Part shown: positions 24,217 through 35,099 of the stretch, piece by piece
Numbering within the stretch: the first letter of the stretch is position 1
Layout of the letters: every line of letters begins with the position of its first letter
Assembly (NCBI GenBank): GCA_034440635.1
Contig: JAOTON010000477.1
Span: forward strand, 550,001-614,000
Source of the DNA: Lepas anatifera
Lineage: Eukaryota; Arthropoda; Thecostraca; Lepadidae
Direction of reading: 5' to 3'
Length of the DNA stretch: 64,000 nucleotides
Translations under genes and position numbers: made by a program
Notes under the pieces: model-generated
What the model saw: the letters and a program-made list of their open reading frames with translations, nothing else
The model's database searches: none
Told to the model about the DNA's origin: nothing

Positions 24217-24678
24217 AAATTGGCGCCCCTCAGGTTCGGCGCCCCCAGGTTCGGCGCCCTCCGAGCCTGGCCCCCCCTTAACGAAATCCTAGATCCGTCA
24301 CTGATCCAGGGGAGGGCACTTCCCCCAAACGGAAAAGCTCGGGGCAAAACTATGCTTTTGCCCCTCCCCTAACAGCTGTCGACCTCCTTTCAGTCCCGGC
24401 TCTTTTTTATTTTATAAGCAATATGTTGGTGCCTCAACTCTCAACTTCATACAGAACCAGTCAACTTGAATGTAACCATTGGGCCTTGGATAGCAAAAAC
24501 GAGGATCTTGTGCCGATATCTTTCACCCCGTAACGTTGTTTATGCTTTTCGCCTTCGTTATCCCCAAAATCTACCGCCGAGCTATATCGTGGCAAAAGTT
24601 TTCAAAGCGTGACGTTTTTTTTCTTTGGCTTGCTCCCCTCCCCGAAACAAACCGGCTAGATCCGCCACTGGGTTTGAT

Positions 24679-26050
24679 AATGGTAGTCTAGTCCAGGACT
24701 CTATGGTAGTCTAATGGTAATGGTAGTCTACTCTCAACTCTATTCATTATAAAAAGAACAGCCGACGTACTCCGCCACCCACCCCTGATATGGGCTACGA
24801 TAACTCTCTATAGCCCAAATTATTGTTTGATAACGCTAATATTGTTGTAATACGACCTTCACTAATAAATGCTCCGAAAACGCAAGACAACACAAGTTTA
24901 TTTTGTGATTTTGGTACACCTGGGTGGTTTCCAGCGACAGTATAGGGCATTCTTCAATATTTTGGCTTTCGGAGATAGCACTGCACAGTGCGCCGGCGCC
25001 CTCCATTATTTTCGAAGTAACTACATCATGAATAATCGTTGAAATCTGAGCTCTCGCAAAATTAAAACCGTATTTAATTGTTTCAAAGCGCTCAGACCAT
25101 TTTAAAGGTAGTCTGCGTATGGAAATTGTGAAGAGCATGCGGCCTGCCGGGCCCCGTGCTGGGAGTCGCACCAGTCGGCGGCGCCTGCCCTGCCAGACCG
25201 GTCGCCGCCGCCGCCGCGACAGACACCGCCCGCGGGCATCTCTCCGGTGACGTCACGGGCCGCCTCCACGGGCGGTGACGCCCGGGTACGGAGCGGCCGT
25301 GGGGACCGGATCCGGGGCCGCTGCTGCTGCTGGTGAGGCAGCGCCGACTACCGCTGCCCCGCAGGGTGCCTCGCCCCTCTCATAGCGGCGGGCGTCAGCA
25401 GCGGCCCCCATGGTCATGTGCCACATATGCTGTACACCTCGGGTTATGCAGAGATTCTGTCTGACATGTCTCCGCTCTGACCTGCGGCACGTGTCACCAT
25501 GTCTCAAGTCAGCTGGGGAACGGGGGACATCCCCCACGACATCTGATAATAATACATACTGCCACTGGATCCTAATATCCCAGCGAGGCACCTGCCTAGC
25601 CCATAGCTGTAACTTGTCCTAATGCCACCCGGGTACCGGGCCGTCTTCGGGGGAGGGCTTAGGGGGTGAATGCCATCACCCCGGGTAACGCTGGTAAAAT
25701 AGTTCTCTGATTGATACAAAATAGAGAACTCGTGCCAGGCAGCCGAGGAACCACTGTTATGCAGATACCTACTGACTCTCCACCAGCACCGTAAAAACTT
25801 TTTGTCTGTGAAAACGAAATATCAAAACGGATGTGAAAAAGAGCGATAACTCCCAATGGTAAAGCCACTATAACAGGGAAAACCCTGGCTAGCCCGAACA
25901 CAACCAACTTGAGTCCCGTCAGATTGAAGCAAATCGGATTTCAACCGGAAACAGATCCCAGTGTACCCCTGAGATAACCGGTTTCATTACATGTTCAATT
26001 TTTCGCTGTTTTGAAATCTCAGTCTGCTCATCCTCGCCTGGCGTATGTAG
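24679..26050. other. Unannotated stretch with a CpG-rich block
   Basis: A CpG-rich block at about 25135-25400 contains the CRE-like TGACGTCA (25250-25257) and could be a promoter or first exon. A minus-strand ORF at 25253-25591 has an Ala/Pro-rich end but no recognisable domain. I cannot assign a gene. Confidence 0.3.
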
Positions 26051-26051
26051 G

Positions 26052-26440
26052 TACAGCCCCCTGCAATTGAATCTGTACACACTAGGCTCGGTAGTTTTTG
26101 GCTAAATTCTGGACAACTATTGCTCCCTCGGCCACGATGAAATATACAACATGTGTCTGGCCCTTGGCTTTAAATACTGTCCCAAACACGGGGCTTTAGT
26201 TTCGTGGTTTCAAAATGATTTGCAGAAAATATTTTTGATGGATGTCTCGTGACAATTTAGTTTTTCGCTATTAGTTTCTAAAACATGAGGCTGCTGAGTA
26301 TTAATGGGTATGTTATCGATAGCCTGGAGAAAAACACATAAGCTGTATGTTGAATCACGACTCTGCAAGCCGTAGTTCGCTCACACTATCACAAACACTT
26401 CTGAGCCTAGGGTGTACAGATTCAATTGCAGGGGGCTGTA
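26052..26440. mobile_element. Tc1/mariner-like MITE with long TIRs
   Basis: The left end TACAGCCCCCTGCAATTGAA continues through CTGTACACACTAGGCTC. It is matched in inverted orientation by GAGCCTAGGGTGTACAG... to GGGGGCTGTA at 26404-26440, giving TIRs of about 37 bp with very few mismatches. TA borders fit a TA target. No ORF. Confidence 0.65.
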
Positions 26441-26953
26441 CGTAACCGAGTCCTCCGCAATCGACGGCTAAAATAATAATTCCTCATCTAATCTATTTGC
26501 GCTTACAGCCTCTGATGAGTCAGGCATGTAATTGCAGAGTAACATAGTATACAACAATAAACATGCAATGTTCCAAAGGACTGAAGTCCGATAGAATCTG
26601 TCAAGCTTTTCACGGCGGTCAGGAAAACGAAAACAGGCCTCCACTAGGCAATGACAGCTTAAATTAGTTTGGCAGACACCAAAAGTAAAATATTTTTGGC
26701 GGACAAACAGGCAGTAATGAGAGCTTAATAAGTTCGGAATAAAACAACATAAATATATGGTTGGCTGGCACCACCTGCTTATCCATATCCCATCTCAACT
26801 AGTTCCCAGTTGAAAATGATTCCCTGGGATTAAATAACACCCCACGCTGGGACATCAGTCCAAATCAGATAAGCTCAAAGCCAGCATGTTCTTCATTACA
26901 ATGCTGCAGCCCCCTGAGAGGTGGGGTTTCGCGCGAGTGTCCTCGGGGTTTTG

Positions 26954-27289
26954 TTAAAGGGAATGGCACTTTCAATCCTGGAATTTAGTGTAATTAGCTA
27001 CTTTAGTCAAAATAATGAAACCACTCATATTTCTCTGAAAATGTACAATAGCTCCATATTGTTTAAAATACTCCTAAAAAAAAATAAAATCAACTGATGA
27101 TGTCAGATCTGGCAACCATACCCTTGAAAGCTTGCTTATTTTTACGTCAATATTAACCGTATTCAAAAGGCCGCCGCGGCTAGGGGCTGTTGTTTAGTTT
27201 TCTACAAATATCAGTTCCAAGTCAATGAAATATGGAGTACCGTTTCCGACCGCTTAAATTTACTCTAAAACACGAGCCCATTCCTTTAA
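26954..27289. mobile_element. Possible TTAA-flanked MITE
   Basis: The left end is TTAAAGGGAATGG and the right end is CCATTCCTTTAA, short inverted ends bounded by TTAA. About 336 bp and non-coding. The ends are short, so this call is tentative. Confidence 0.45.
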
Positions 27290-28114
27290 GGTTTATAATT
27301 ATCCCACTTAATTTTTCTAGCCGACGTCAGTTCGAGAGAAACTATAAAAAACGTAAACTCACACACTAGGCGTTCCTTTTTCGGTCAAAAAAAAAAAACG
27401 TGCAGAAGTTTTTACTTAAGTGAGGGCCAACGTTAAAATTTCCAATAGAAACATCTGTAAACAGGATAGCTAGAATGAAATAGGGCACGCCAAGCCATTA
27501 AGGGGTGGTAAGGCCAAGGCCTCAGGATGTTTCAACCACTGCATTCCCTCAATTTCTCAGGTATGTACATTTGTAAAGTTATTATTGGGCAGTATTTTGG
27601 CAAAGGAAAATGTTTGTCCAGGAGGAGGGGGAAACACCTTCAATGGGATCCATCACGATGACTTGGTGATGCTAAATGGCGAATGATAAAATCCATACCT
27701 TCAGTAACCAGGGAGAAAAACTTAATGATACTGTCGAATTCTTAACAACGAGTAATACCTCGGAAAATTTGCTTAGAAGAAATACGGTTTTCGGTCTTTT
27801 TGGCATTTGTTGCTTTCATTTTATTCTAAGAGCAAACGACAGCTGTGTATAAGACTGTTTTAATTTTTACGGGGTATGTCCACAGGAACACGCAGAACGG
27901 ACGTAACGTGAAAAAAGAATGCGCGGACGAAAAAAATGAGCGTTTGAAAGATGAAATTCTAACTGTATGGCACGATATTATTGCGTACCTGATGTATGTT
28001 CTACTTGTTCCAAACTTTTGGTCCCCGGGTTAGCGACAGTGAGCTTTAAAAGATTAACACGTATCCCAGCACAAAAACGATTTTATAAGCATATGTCAAC
28101 TACTACGGCATAGT
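27290..28114. other. No gene recognised
   Basis: AT-rich intergenic sequence downstream of the minus-strand Myb/SANT gene. A 62-aa ORF at 27845-28033 has no recognisable domain. Confidence 0.4.
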
Positions 28115-28120
28115 TTTATT
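28115..28120 (-). terminator. Polyadenylation signal AATAAA
   Basis: TTTATT on the plus strand reads AATAAA on the minus strand, about 90 nt after the stop codon of the 28210-28824 gene. It supports that stop as the true 3' end. Confidence 0.45.
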
Positions 28121-28209
28121 ATTGGAAGCTCGAGGTGTGGGGTGAAGAAATTCACTGATTATTCACCGAGGGGTTGACTTTTCTGAATATAATAATGGAA
28201 AGAGGAAAA

Positions 28210-28824
28210 TTAACTAACGGTGGTAAATAACGCTACAAAATCCGTGTTACAATCCAGCCAATCTGCTTGTTTGGGACCATCGTCTGACCTGGCTGGAGAG
28301 ATTGGTGGCTCCATCTTCACCTGCGTCACCTCCTCTTCTGCCATACGGGACAACTTCCTCTCGGGCTGTCCTTCCTCCCCGTCCTCCGTGCAGTCCGGCG
28401 GAGAGGACAACTCCTCAGGATCGTCTCCTCCTGGGTTGGCCTCCAGCCACTCCAGCAGTTTCTGAAACATTACCTCATTGGGTACCGTTCCGGAGCCATT
28501 GTCTTCACCCAGCGCCAGCTCCTCACGGCTCTCCTTCCGGAACTGAATGCTGTGCCGCTTCCACAAGTCCTTCAGCTGTTGCACCGACTTGTTGACGCCG
28601 GGAAATCTCTCGGCGAACCGCGTCGATATGGATGACCACACTCGACGCTTGTTGTAGACGGCTCGGTCGTCGATTCTGGTGTCTGTGATGGTTCCCCAGT
28701 CGTCCATAACCAACGAGAGAAGGTACGTCCGCATCGACGAGGTGAACTTCTCCGGCAGTCGCCTGGACTGACCGCGCACAAAATCCTTAAACGCATCACC
28801 ATTTTCGTCGTTCTGACACTCCAT
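28210..28824 (-). CDS. Myb/SANT-like DNA-binding protein, single exon
   Basis: About 204 aa from the ATG at 28824; the frame is open further upstream but starts there with GTG. Residues ~20-95 form a Myb/SANT-like trihelix. Helix 1 is SSMRTYLLSLVMDDWGTI, helix 2 is NKRRVWSSISTRFAERFP, and helix 3 is NKSVQQLKDLWKRHSIQFRK, with the spaced Trp residues typical of the fold. A second conserved-looking helix (VMFQKLLEWLEANP) and an acidic, Pro/Ser-rich tail follow, including VKMEP, a possible SUMO site. The likely role is a sequence-specific nuclear factor; the target is unknown. A GTTAGT next to the stop could be a splice donor, but an AATAAA 90 nt downstream favours a complete single-exon gene. 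Confidence 0.75.
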   Translation of the reverse strand: MECQNDENGDAFKDFVRGQSRRLPEKFTSSMRTYLLSLVMDDWGTITDTRIDDRAVYNKRRVWSSISTRFAERFPGVNKSVQQLKDLWKRHSIQFRKESREELALGEDNGSGTVPNEVMFQKLLEWLEANPGGDDPEELSSPPDCTEDGEEGQPERKLSRMAEEEVTQVKMEPPISPARSDDGPKQADWLDCNTDFVALFTTVS

Positions 28825-28869
28825 CCTCCGTACACACCTCACGTGCCAGCTCTGCCCCCGCACTCCGCG

Positions 28870-29230
28870 ATCCTCCGCTTGCCACGGCGCACCTCCCTCC
28901 GACCAGTCGCCTTAGGCACTACCCGCCTCAGCCCGACCGCGTCTCTGCCACCCGCCTGTTACGCGCTCCTGTATTGGTTGCCTGGATGGTATCCGTCCGC
29001 CGATTGGCTGAGGCGGTGAAAGGTGCCGCCGGCGTCAGCGGCGTTGGCGGCTGGAGGCCGGTTAGCGGGCGCGACAGGGGCGGCGGTGGCCTGGGGCGCG
29101 GTAAAAACACGGACCCGCCGCTGCCGGGGGCCGCTGCGCGCGCCACAGAACCTGCACGTGCGCGACCTTGGAACGGCGCTCGGGCTGCACCTCCAAGCAG
29201 CGGGTACGGCGGGGGAGACGACGCCCTCAT
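28870..29230 (-). promoter_or_regulatory. CpG-rich promoter with two CCAAT boxes
   Basis: Directly upstream of the Myb/SANT ATG on the minus strand, this block is GC- and CpG-rich. It has two CCAAT boxes in gene orientation (ACCAATAC near 28973-28980 and GCCAATCG near 29002-29009), about 150-180 nt from the ATG. No TATA box is evident. Confidence 0.5.
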
Positions 29231-29233
29231 CAA

Positions 29234-30140
29234 AACGTCGGTAGGTGGGTACGTTGCTTTGTCGCTGTATTTTGCAAAAGCTTAATAACAGGACATAGGT
29301 CTGGTCTAATGACAATTATTAAGAAAAGTTTGTCGTTTTAGCTGCGTGTCTAACTGGACGTGTAAGAAAAGGTTTTAAAACTAGACCAGCCACCTCCAAT
29401 TCTTTCTGTGATATTTTAAAGTGATCTGGAGCCTGAGAGAAACGGGCAGGAATGTTGGTTAGGCACGTGGAAATACCACTTATTCATGAGAGAAAGGGGC
29501 TGTTCATAAACATCATCCGTTGATAGGGGATGGTTGAAAAGTAACGTGCGCTGACGTGGTCATGGGGGGAGGGAGGCTGGCCGAAAAACGTGCCATGACA
29601 CGGGATGCCCTTTTTCGGCGTCAATTTTTGTCTTTGTTTTCACTGTTGAGTTCTTATTGAGTTTTCCGGGAAATGTGGAGCTACCTAGAATTAGTCCTGA
29701 CACCTGAAGGCATGAATTCTCCTTTCGGGAGGCAGTGACTTGGAATCGCAGTCTTTGAGCCTTGTCATAAAATGTAAGACTTAAACAGGCAGATTGTTTA
29801 ATAGCTGTATAATTTAAAGCATCCATAATATCATGCTGAATTATGCTGACTGATGAGACGTGGGGTGTCGGCCCAAAAGTCACGCCCTGGCTTTGGTGGG
29901 GGCCGCCTAATAGTAGCGCAATGCCGTGGGAAGGAAATCGCCTTAAAACGTGGGGAGTTGGAAACCCCTCTAAAAAGTGACGACAGTTATGAAGAGCTGC
30001 TAAAACGCTTTATTATGAAAACAAGGCGCAGCTAAAAATATGTGTTTTCGGCATTTCTAGACGATTTCTTGCAAATAATAGTGATGTATACCAGTAATTT
30101 TACACATTCTCGATCTCCAAAGACGAAAAATAAAAATATC
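29234..30140. other. No gene recognised
   Basis: Upstream intergenic sequence with only short ORFs and no domain or repeat array that I can name. Confidence 0.4.
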
Positions 30141-30189
30141 CTTCACTGGCACTTTCATCGATATCGCTCAGATTTAAAAGCTATAACAT

Positions 30190-30415
30190 GTTCTTGTAAA
30201 AGTTATTTAAGACACGGTATTTGGTTATATTTTCGTAGCTTTCGAAGGTCATTCGACTATCTTCGTCAGCGAAAAGATTGCTAGCTAGCGCCTCTGGGCG
30301 CCTCTGAGGCGCTGGCTAGCAATCTTTTCGCTGACGAAGATAGTCGAATGACCTTCGAAAGCTACGAAAATATAACCGAAATACGACTGGTGTCTTAAAT
30401 AACTTTTACAAGAAC
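30190..30415. repeat. Foldback element with ~100-bp arms
   Basis: Near-perfect inverted arms (about 30192-30290 and 30312-30413) share TCGAAAGCTACGAAAATATA and CGCTGACGAAGATAGTCGAA. They are separated by a short GC-rich loop of GCGCCTC words. The flanks carry AAGCTATAACATG.TCT at about 30178 and 30450 as direct repeats, which could be a target duplication. Confidence 0.8.
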
Positions 30416-30507
30416 TTAATATGTCCCAGTCAAACACCATTTACCGCAACAAGCTATAACATGGTTCTATTTTTCTAAGATTGGAGATATAGAGGTTGAA
30501 TGTTGTC

Positions 30508-30752
30508 ATTGTTAATAGTCCTAAAATAACCCACTTACATTCATACTATATATTGAAGAAAACGGGCCAAGACAATTAACAATATTTCGAACACGATTCT
30601 TTGTCAAGTTTAGAGTGAAGAGAAAAGTTGTTCTCTTCACTCTAAACTTGACAAATAATCGTGTTCGAAATATTGTTAATTATCTTGGCCGCTTTCTTCA
30701 GTATATGGTATGAATGTAAGTCGGTTATTTTTAGGACTATTAACAAGGTTTA
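30508..30752. repeat. Second foldback element, ~115-bp arms
   Basis: Arms at about 30510-30622 and 30629-30750 pair from GTTAATAGTCCTAAAATAA down to TCTAAACTTGACAAA and CTCTTCACTC. The loop is only a few bases (AAAAGTT). It lies ~95 bp from the first foldback. Such a hairpin could be transcribed into a long double-stranded stem. Confidence 0.8.
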
Positions 30753-31292
30753 AAAGCGACATTTTGCGGGGTTGGGGGGATTCTTACAAGTTTCAAGGCA
30801 CGCCGGGGCACAGTCTGGGTTTACCGGTAATCGGTTCATTAGAAAATGGTGAGGCAGCCAAGAAACGTCACATCCAGTGAGAGATGCCCCGCATTTCTTC
30901 CCGACTAATCCCGAATGATACGTCTGAACGCCGTAATTATTAATCAAGGTCTAATTCAGGTCCAAAATATTTAATTCGGATACGCTAGCTGAGCTTGAAT
31001 TTTATTACAATCGTTAGAGCCACCAAACAAATCAATTCACAAATCGTTGAAACTTACCAACAGGAATCGCTGCAATTGCAACAGCGAACCAAAACACCGC
31101 AACACAGGGAGAGGAGCCATGCAGAAATAAAACAAGGCTTAGGTACCCGCCGGTATTTATAGAGCGCAGCACTATGCAACGAGCCTGATAAACGCCACCG
31201 TTGCAGCGGGTTGTTCGCGGCAGTGAAGCGCCGGTTACAGAAGCAAGTGAAGCTTTCACAGCTGTTAGAGGCAGCACCAGTGTAACACAAAT

Positions 31293-32003
31293 CCTTGTCA
31301 GCCAGATATCTTGGTTAATATCCCTCCTGATTGCTCATTTCGCCAATGTCAGATCTATACTTGAGTATGAGTGTTGTCTGGCCCGGAATAGCCAAATCCC
31401 ACGCTGAGCGCGTGGACAGACTGCAACATAAATTTCTTAATTCGCTAAATAATCACTGACCTCAACAATGTGACTCCACATCCTATGACTCGCTTTTGAA
31501 ACATTTCGACATTCCATCACTTGCTGCACACAAGCTTCAGTTCGATCTCATTTCCCTAAAAAGTATACTTTCTGGCAAGATTAACTCCATCGACCTGCTA
31601 AATGGTTTCCCCTTGCATGTCCTATCCCGGCTCACTCGCTCCTTGCGACTCTTCGATGAGTGCCGCGGCCGTGTCAGCACTGTCAGCGGGGGGCTTTTCT
31701 GTAGGGTACCGAGAGGCATGAATGCATTTCTAGCAGCTTCCGGGGCCGACTTCTTTTGTGATTATTTTAATACTTTCAAGACATGTGTGGTGAGATATGT
31801 AAATGCTCGGTAGGAACTGTACTTTTAGCTAGTATCCCTTTTTTATGTTTCTGCGTTTTTTTATACTTATATATTTTAACTTTTACGGTTTTAGGAAGTA
31901 CACTGTCTCTATTCTTGTGATGTAAATAGTCTTTTCTAATGCTCTGACTGCGCCTGTGAGTGGATTATATCTTTTGGCGACCTTTTTTTAATGAATAAAC
32001 ATA
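31293..32003 (+). pseudogene. Decayed non-LTR retrotransposon, RT C-terminus
   Basis: HFANVRSILEYECC and, in frame later, LKHFDIPSLAAHKLQFDLI and RVSTVSGGLFCRVPRG correspond to the C-terminal region of the RT ORF at 13409-14548 (HVRSILEYGCVVW, ARVNTVKRSLFCRIPV). Stops and frame changes interrupt it between about 31405 and 31490. The tail ends AATGAATAAACATAAC near 32003. Confidence 0.75.
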
Positions 32004-32009
32004 ACCTAC

Positions 32010-32950
32010 TGACGTTCGGATGCGTTAAGAAAGAGGCATCCTAACTGCTATCACCAGAAGGCCAGTCGGGGAGGGTCAAAGCTGAGTACGAAGTCTTCTC
32101 AAGTACCTACTACAACACGTGCACCCGTCACCAGAGAGTGGGTTGGCGCAGTTGGAGCATTGGAAGGGGCCAGACCGACCAGCGACGCCCCAGCTCGGTG
32201 GAGCACCCCATCAGGTCAGGGGATTAGACTGGTGGAGGGCGGGGGACACGGAGGAGGCAATGAAGCGGTCCACAGCCTCGGTCGTCCACCAACCAGAAAC
32301 CAACCGACCGGATCGCGATAAGACTGCCGGCGCCAAGAAAGAGAAAGCAACAGCAAAGGTGGCACTACCTCTGGCGTTGGGGCTGGGGGCAAACGCACGC
32401 AAAGGGAAGAAGTTCGTACGCCGCTAAAGACGTAAGGTCAAATGTTCGTAATTGAAAAAGTACGTATGGAAAAAGTTCGCACGGCATAAAATACGGAAGG
32501 TCAAATGTCCGCAATTAAAATATCATGTAAGGAGAAAGTTTTTACGGCGGGATCGGTGTAAGAATTCGGTATCAAGTCCGTAAGGTAGCATGTTTGTAAG
32601 GTAGCGTGTTTTTTGGGTGCAAGGGCACCCCAGTGAAACGTTCAAGTAGTCTTAAAATATCCTTTAATTTTTCATGTTTGCATTTTGATGATTGTGAACA
32701 GTTTTGTGCTCTTCAACTGGCGTATGAGCAGGCTAAGGCAGACTTAATATTGTGCTATCAACTTTTTTAATTTTTCCAACTTTTTTTGCTATCAACTTCG
32801 GTTGTACCCTCTTTAGGGGTTAGTTTATTACGATGTCGTTAATGTCGGTACGTTTATTGAAATAACCTAACCTTAAAATTTTGATACAAGTTGTAGAAAT
32901 GATCAGACAAAAGGTGTGCAAGTACGACGGCATTTATGCTCTCTCCAAAA
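32010..32950. other. Unassigned stretch with one 102-aa ORF
   Basis: An ORF at 32119-32427 is Lys/Ala-rich at its end (AGAKKEKATAKVA) and could be a remnant of another retroelement. I cannot place it in a family. The remainder is AT-rich with several GTTCGTA/GTCCGTA-like short direct repeats at 32410-32600. Confidence 0.3.
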
Positions 32951-32959
32951 ACCCGGAGG

Positions 32960-33211
32960 CATAGGCGGATCCAGGATTGCCGATCGGAGAGGGGACCTTC
33001 CCGGAGGGGGGCGCCATCCGGACCAGGGGGCGCCACTTATGACCAGCAAAACCTATCAGGTGGGCGCCAAATCCTATCGGTGGGCGCCGACTTTCGTATC
33101 CTGGGGGGGTGGGAAGCGACATTTCAGGAGGGGGCGCCATCGACCTTTCAGGGGGCGCCGAGAGTCGATCGGGGGGGCACGTGCCCCTCTTGCCCCCTGG
33201 ATCCGCCTATG
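32960..33211. mobile_element. hAT-type MITE, 252 bp (CATAGGCGGATCC family)
   Basis: Inverted ends CATAGGCGGATCCAGG and CCTGGATCCGCCTATG are flanked by near-identical 8-bp repeats CCCGGAGG (32952-32959) and CTCGGAGG (33212-33219). The interior is rich in GGCGCC words. Relatives are at 11150-11395 and 63026-63298. Confidence 0.85.
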
Positions 33212-33945
33212 CTCGGAGGCGGAGGCGTGTTTCTCCCTTCGGACGTGTGCGGATTATTCTCAGCCTTTTTGCTTTCCGCAATCTACTCATTTTGTATTAT
33301 TCAATTTAGCTTTTTCCTCTTTGTGTCACTAAGGGTTCCTGACAGTGCCATCTATGGACTTAATCTACAATCATGTCATTATAAACAGGAGCGCAGCCAG
33401 AGCTTTGGTATGGGGGCACACCAACTTTGAGGGGCACCCCGGGGAAAAAGGGCACTTTTTAACGTAACCTAAAAAACTTACTATATCTTTGTTTATACCA
33501 TTTTTTGGGCAACTTTGGTTCAATAAAAATGCAAATAAATCCTTGACGGAGAAGGAAAACTCAACCAAAACCGAAAAACGAAAAAACATCACCAAAATGT
33601 CATGGCAGTAGCCAAAAATACGACTGTTTTGAATAGATTTAAGGATAATCAGCTAACTTATGCATGCAAGTATCCATCAGATAAATCAGCGGAGCATGTG
33701 ATATCTGTTGCAATGTGCAGGTTAAGGCATATTGGAGTCGAAAATTCATCTGTTATGCCCACTGGTTTTGTCGTGACGAGGGAGCCCTGGCTGAACGCGG
33801 ATTAAGTTCCTTGCCTCCCACAATCGCCGTGGAACGAGGAGTAGCATAGTGTCTTTCGAAGAACACATTTTTGCCGTCGGAAAAATTTGGGAGATACCCT
33901 CTGAACGCGTTTATTAAGATCCATATTCTCAAGGATCGGTCCCAG

Positions 33946-34978
33946 TTAACCCGCGCCCCCACCGGGGGTCCGGCGCCACCTTCGCCCCACCGGAGGGGCC
34001 ATCGATGGCCCCCCTCTAACTCGAAAATATGGGCGTTAGCGCAAATCTGCAAAGTGCAATAGAAAGCTCGCGTGAATTCAGTAAGAAATTACTTCGCATG
34101 TTTTAGTGCTCAGGTCAATGGTTTGACCTCCAGAGGTCAAATTAGGTCAAGATCGGCTATTTTCACTCAAATATGCAATGATTAAGCAAACTGGACATAA
34201 CTCTTATGTCATTAGAGCTATTGAGGCCTGGTAAAGTACATTTAATAGCATATTGCCAGTACTTTTTCCGCTATGTGGAACGTAAAGACCTCTCGCCAGT
34301 GGTTTGACCGCCAGAGGTCACCTCGTGACCTAATATGACCTGAGGTCACGAAAGGTCAAAAAGTGACCTTGCCGTATATCAAATGAAAGCCAGTGACAAG
34401 ACAAACACGATGGTGTTTGTTTCACCACTCTAGCTCAATTAGGTCAAAAGTTATTGTCAAAATACTGTTTTTGACCTCTGGTGACCTTGGATGACCTTGG
34501 AAAAGTCAAAGGGCAAATATGACCCCTGGGATCCGTGAAAGGGTGTCCAAAAACGTTGTTCTGAGCAGTCTGAGTATTTGCAATAATTTTTGTGGCTTTT
34601 ATATCATGAAATAGCTTTTCCCCATGCTTTTCCAATGGGAGAGGTCGCCTCGTGACCTGACCTCAGGGCACGAAATCGAAAAATCCCGGATATACACCTT
34701 GTAGACCCTGGAGGGGTCAGGAAGTGTAGGAAGTTTCAAATCGATCGACTTTGAAATGTAGCTCTTACAGAGCTCTAAAGGTGAAGTGAGGTGACCTTGG
34801 TTGACCTCGTCTGGTGACCTGACCTTGGGTGACCCGGGGTAAAAATTTCAGGGATGATGGGAAAATGATGCAGTGAGAGGTAGAGCCCTCAACCGCGGTG
34901 CTGCGCCTCGTCGTTTTTCTGCTATCTCGGAAAAACCTTAGGGGGGCCATCGATGGCCCCCGGTGAGGCGAGGGTTAA
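33946..34978. mobile_element. piggyBac-like MITE inside the carrier
   Basis: The left TTAACCCGCG (33946) and right GGCGAGGGTTAA (ending 34978) are bounded by TTAA. Subterminal palindromic GGCCATCGATGGCC occurs near both ends (about 34000 and 34950). The interior is dense in AGGTCA/TGACCT hexamers, for example TGACCTGAGGTCACGAAAGG. Non-coding. Confidence 0.7.
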
Positions 34979-35099
34979 GAGTAAATAAAAGGTGAACAGG
35001 CCGGTGGTTTGGATGGGGATGGTGTGCAGGGCTGAAAATTGTGAAAACTAGTTCTTCATTTAAATTATTAGTAGAAATCCTGGTTTAGGGGACTGTCCT

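Larger units (their letters stand above)
16444..24303. mobile_element. Large non-autonomous hAT-type carrier element, 7.86 kb
   Basis: Inverted ends CAGTGACGGATC (16444) and GATCCGTCACTG (ending 24303) are flanked by a perfect 8-bp TSD ATCCAGGG (16436-16443 and 24304-24311). From left to right the inside holds a GC-rich subterminal palindrome, a ~5-kb array of ~20-bp GGCGCC-containing units, an AGGTCA-rich piggyBac-like segment, a degenerate array of AGCTCAGGGG-type units, and a nested 468-bp hAT MITE. I find no transposase ORF; long minus-strand ORFs are translations of the array. It must have been mobilised in trans if it moved at this size, or have expanded after insertion. Confidence 0.88.
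16427..24670. mobile_element. hAT-type MITE split by a 7.86-kb insertion
   Basis: The left end CACTGGCGAATCCAGGG (16427-16443) and the right part (24304-24670, ending CTAGATCCGCCACTG) are the two halves of one ~376-bp MITE of the 14789 family. They are flanked by a perfect 8-bp TSD GGTTTGAT at 16419-16426 and 24671-24678. The halves are separated by the carrier element at 16444-24303, which duplicated ATCCAGGG of the MITE on insertion. Confidence 0.9.

Noticed and set aside
25253..25591. 112-aa minus-strand ORF in the CpG-rich block
   Set aside because: Low-complexity Ala/Pro tail, no domain, no splice or poly(A) support.
32119..32427. 102-aa plus-strand ORF
   Set aside because: Composition is suggestive of a retroelement tail, but there is no motif that I can name.
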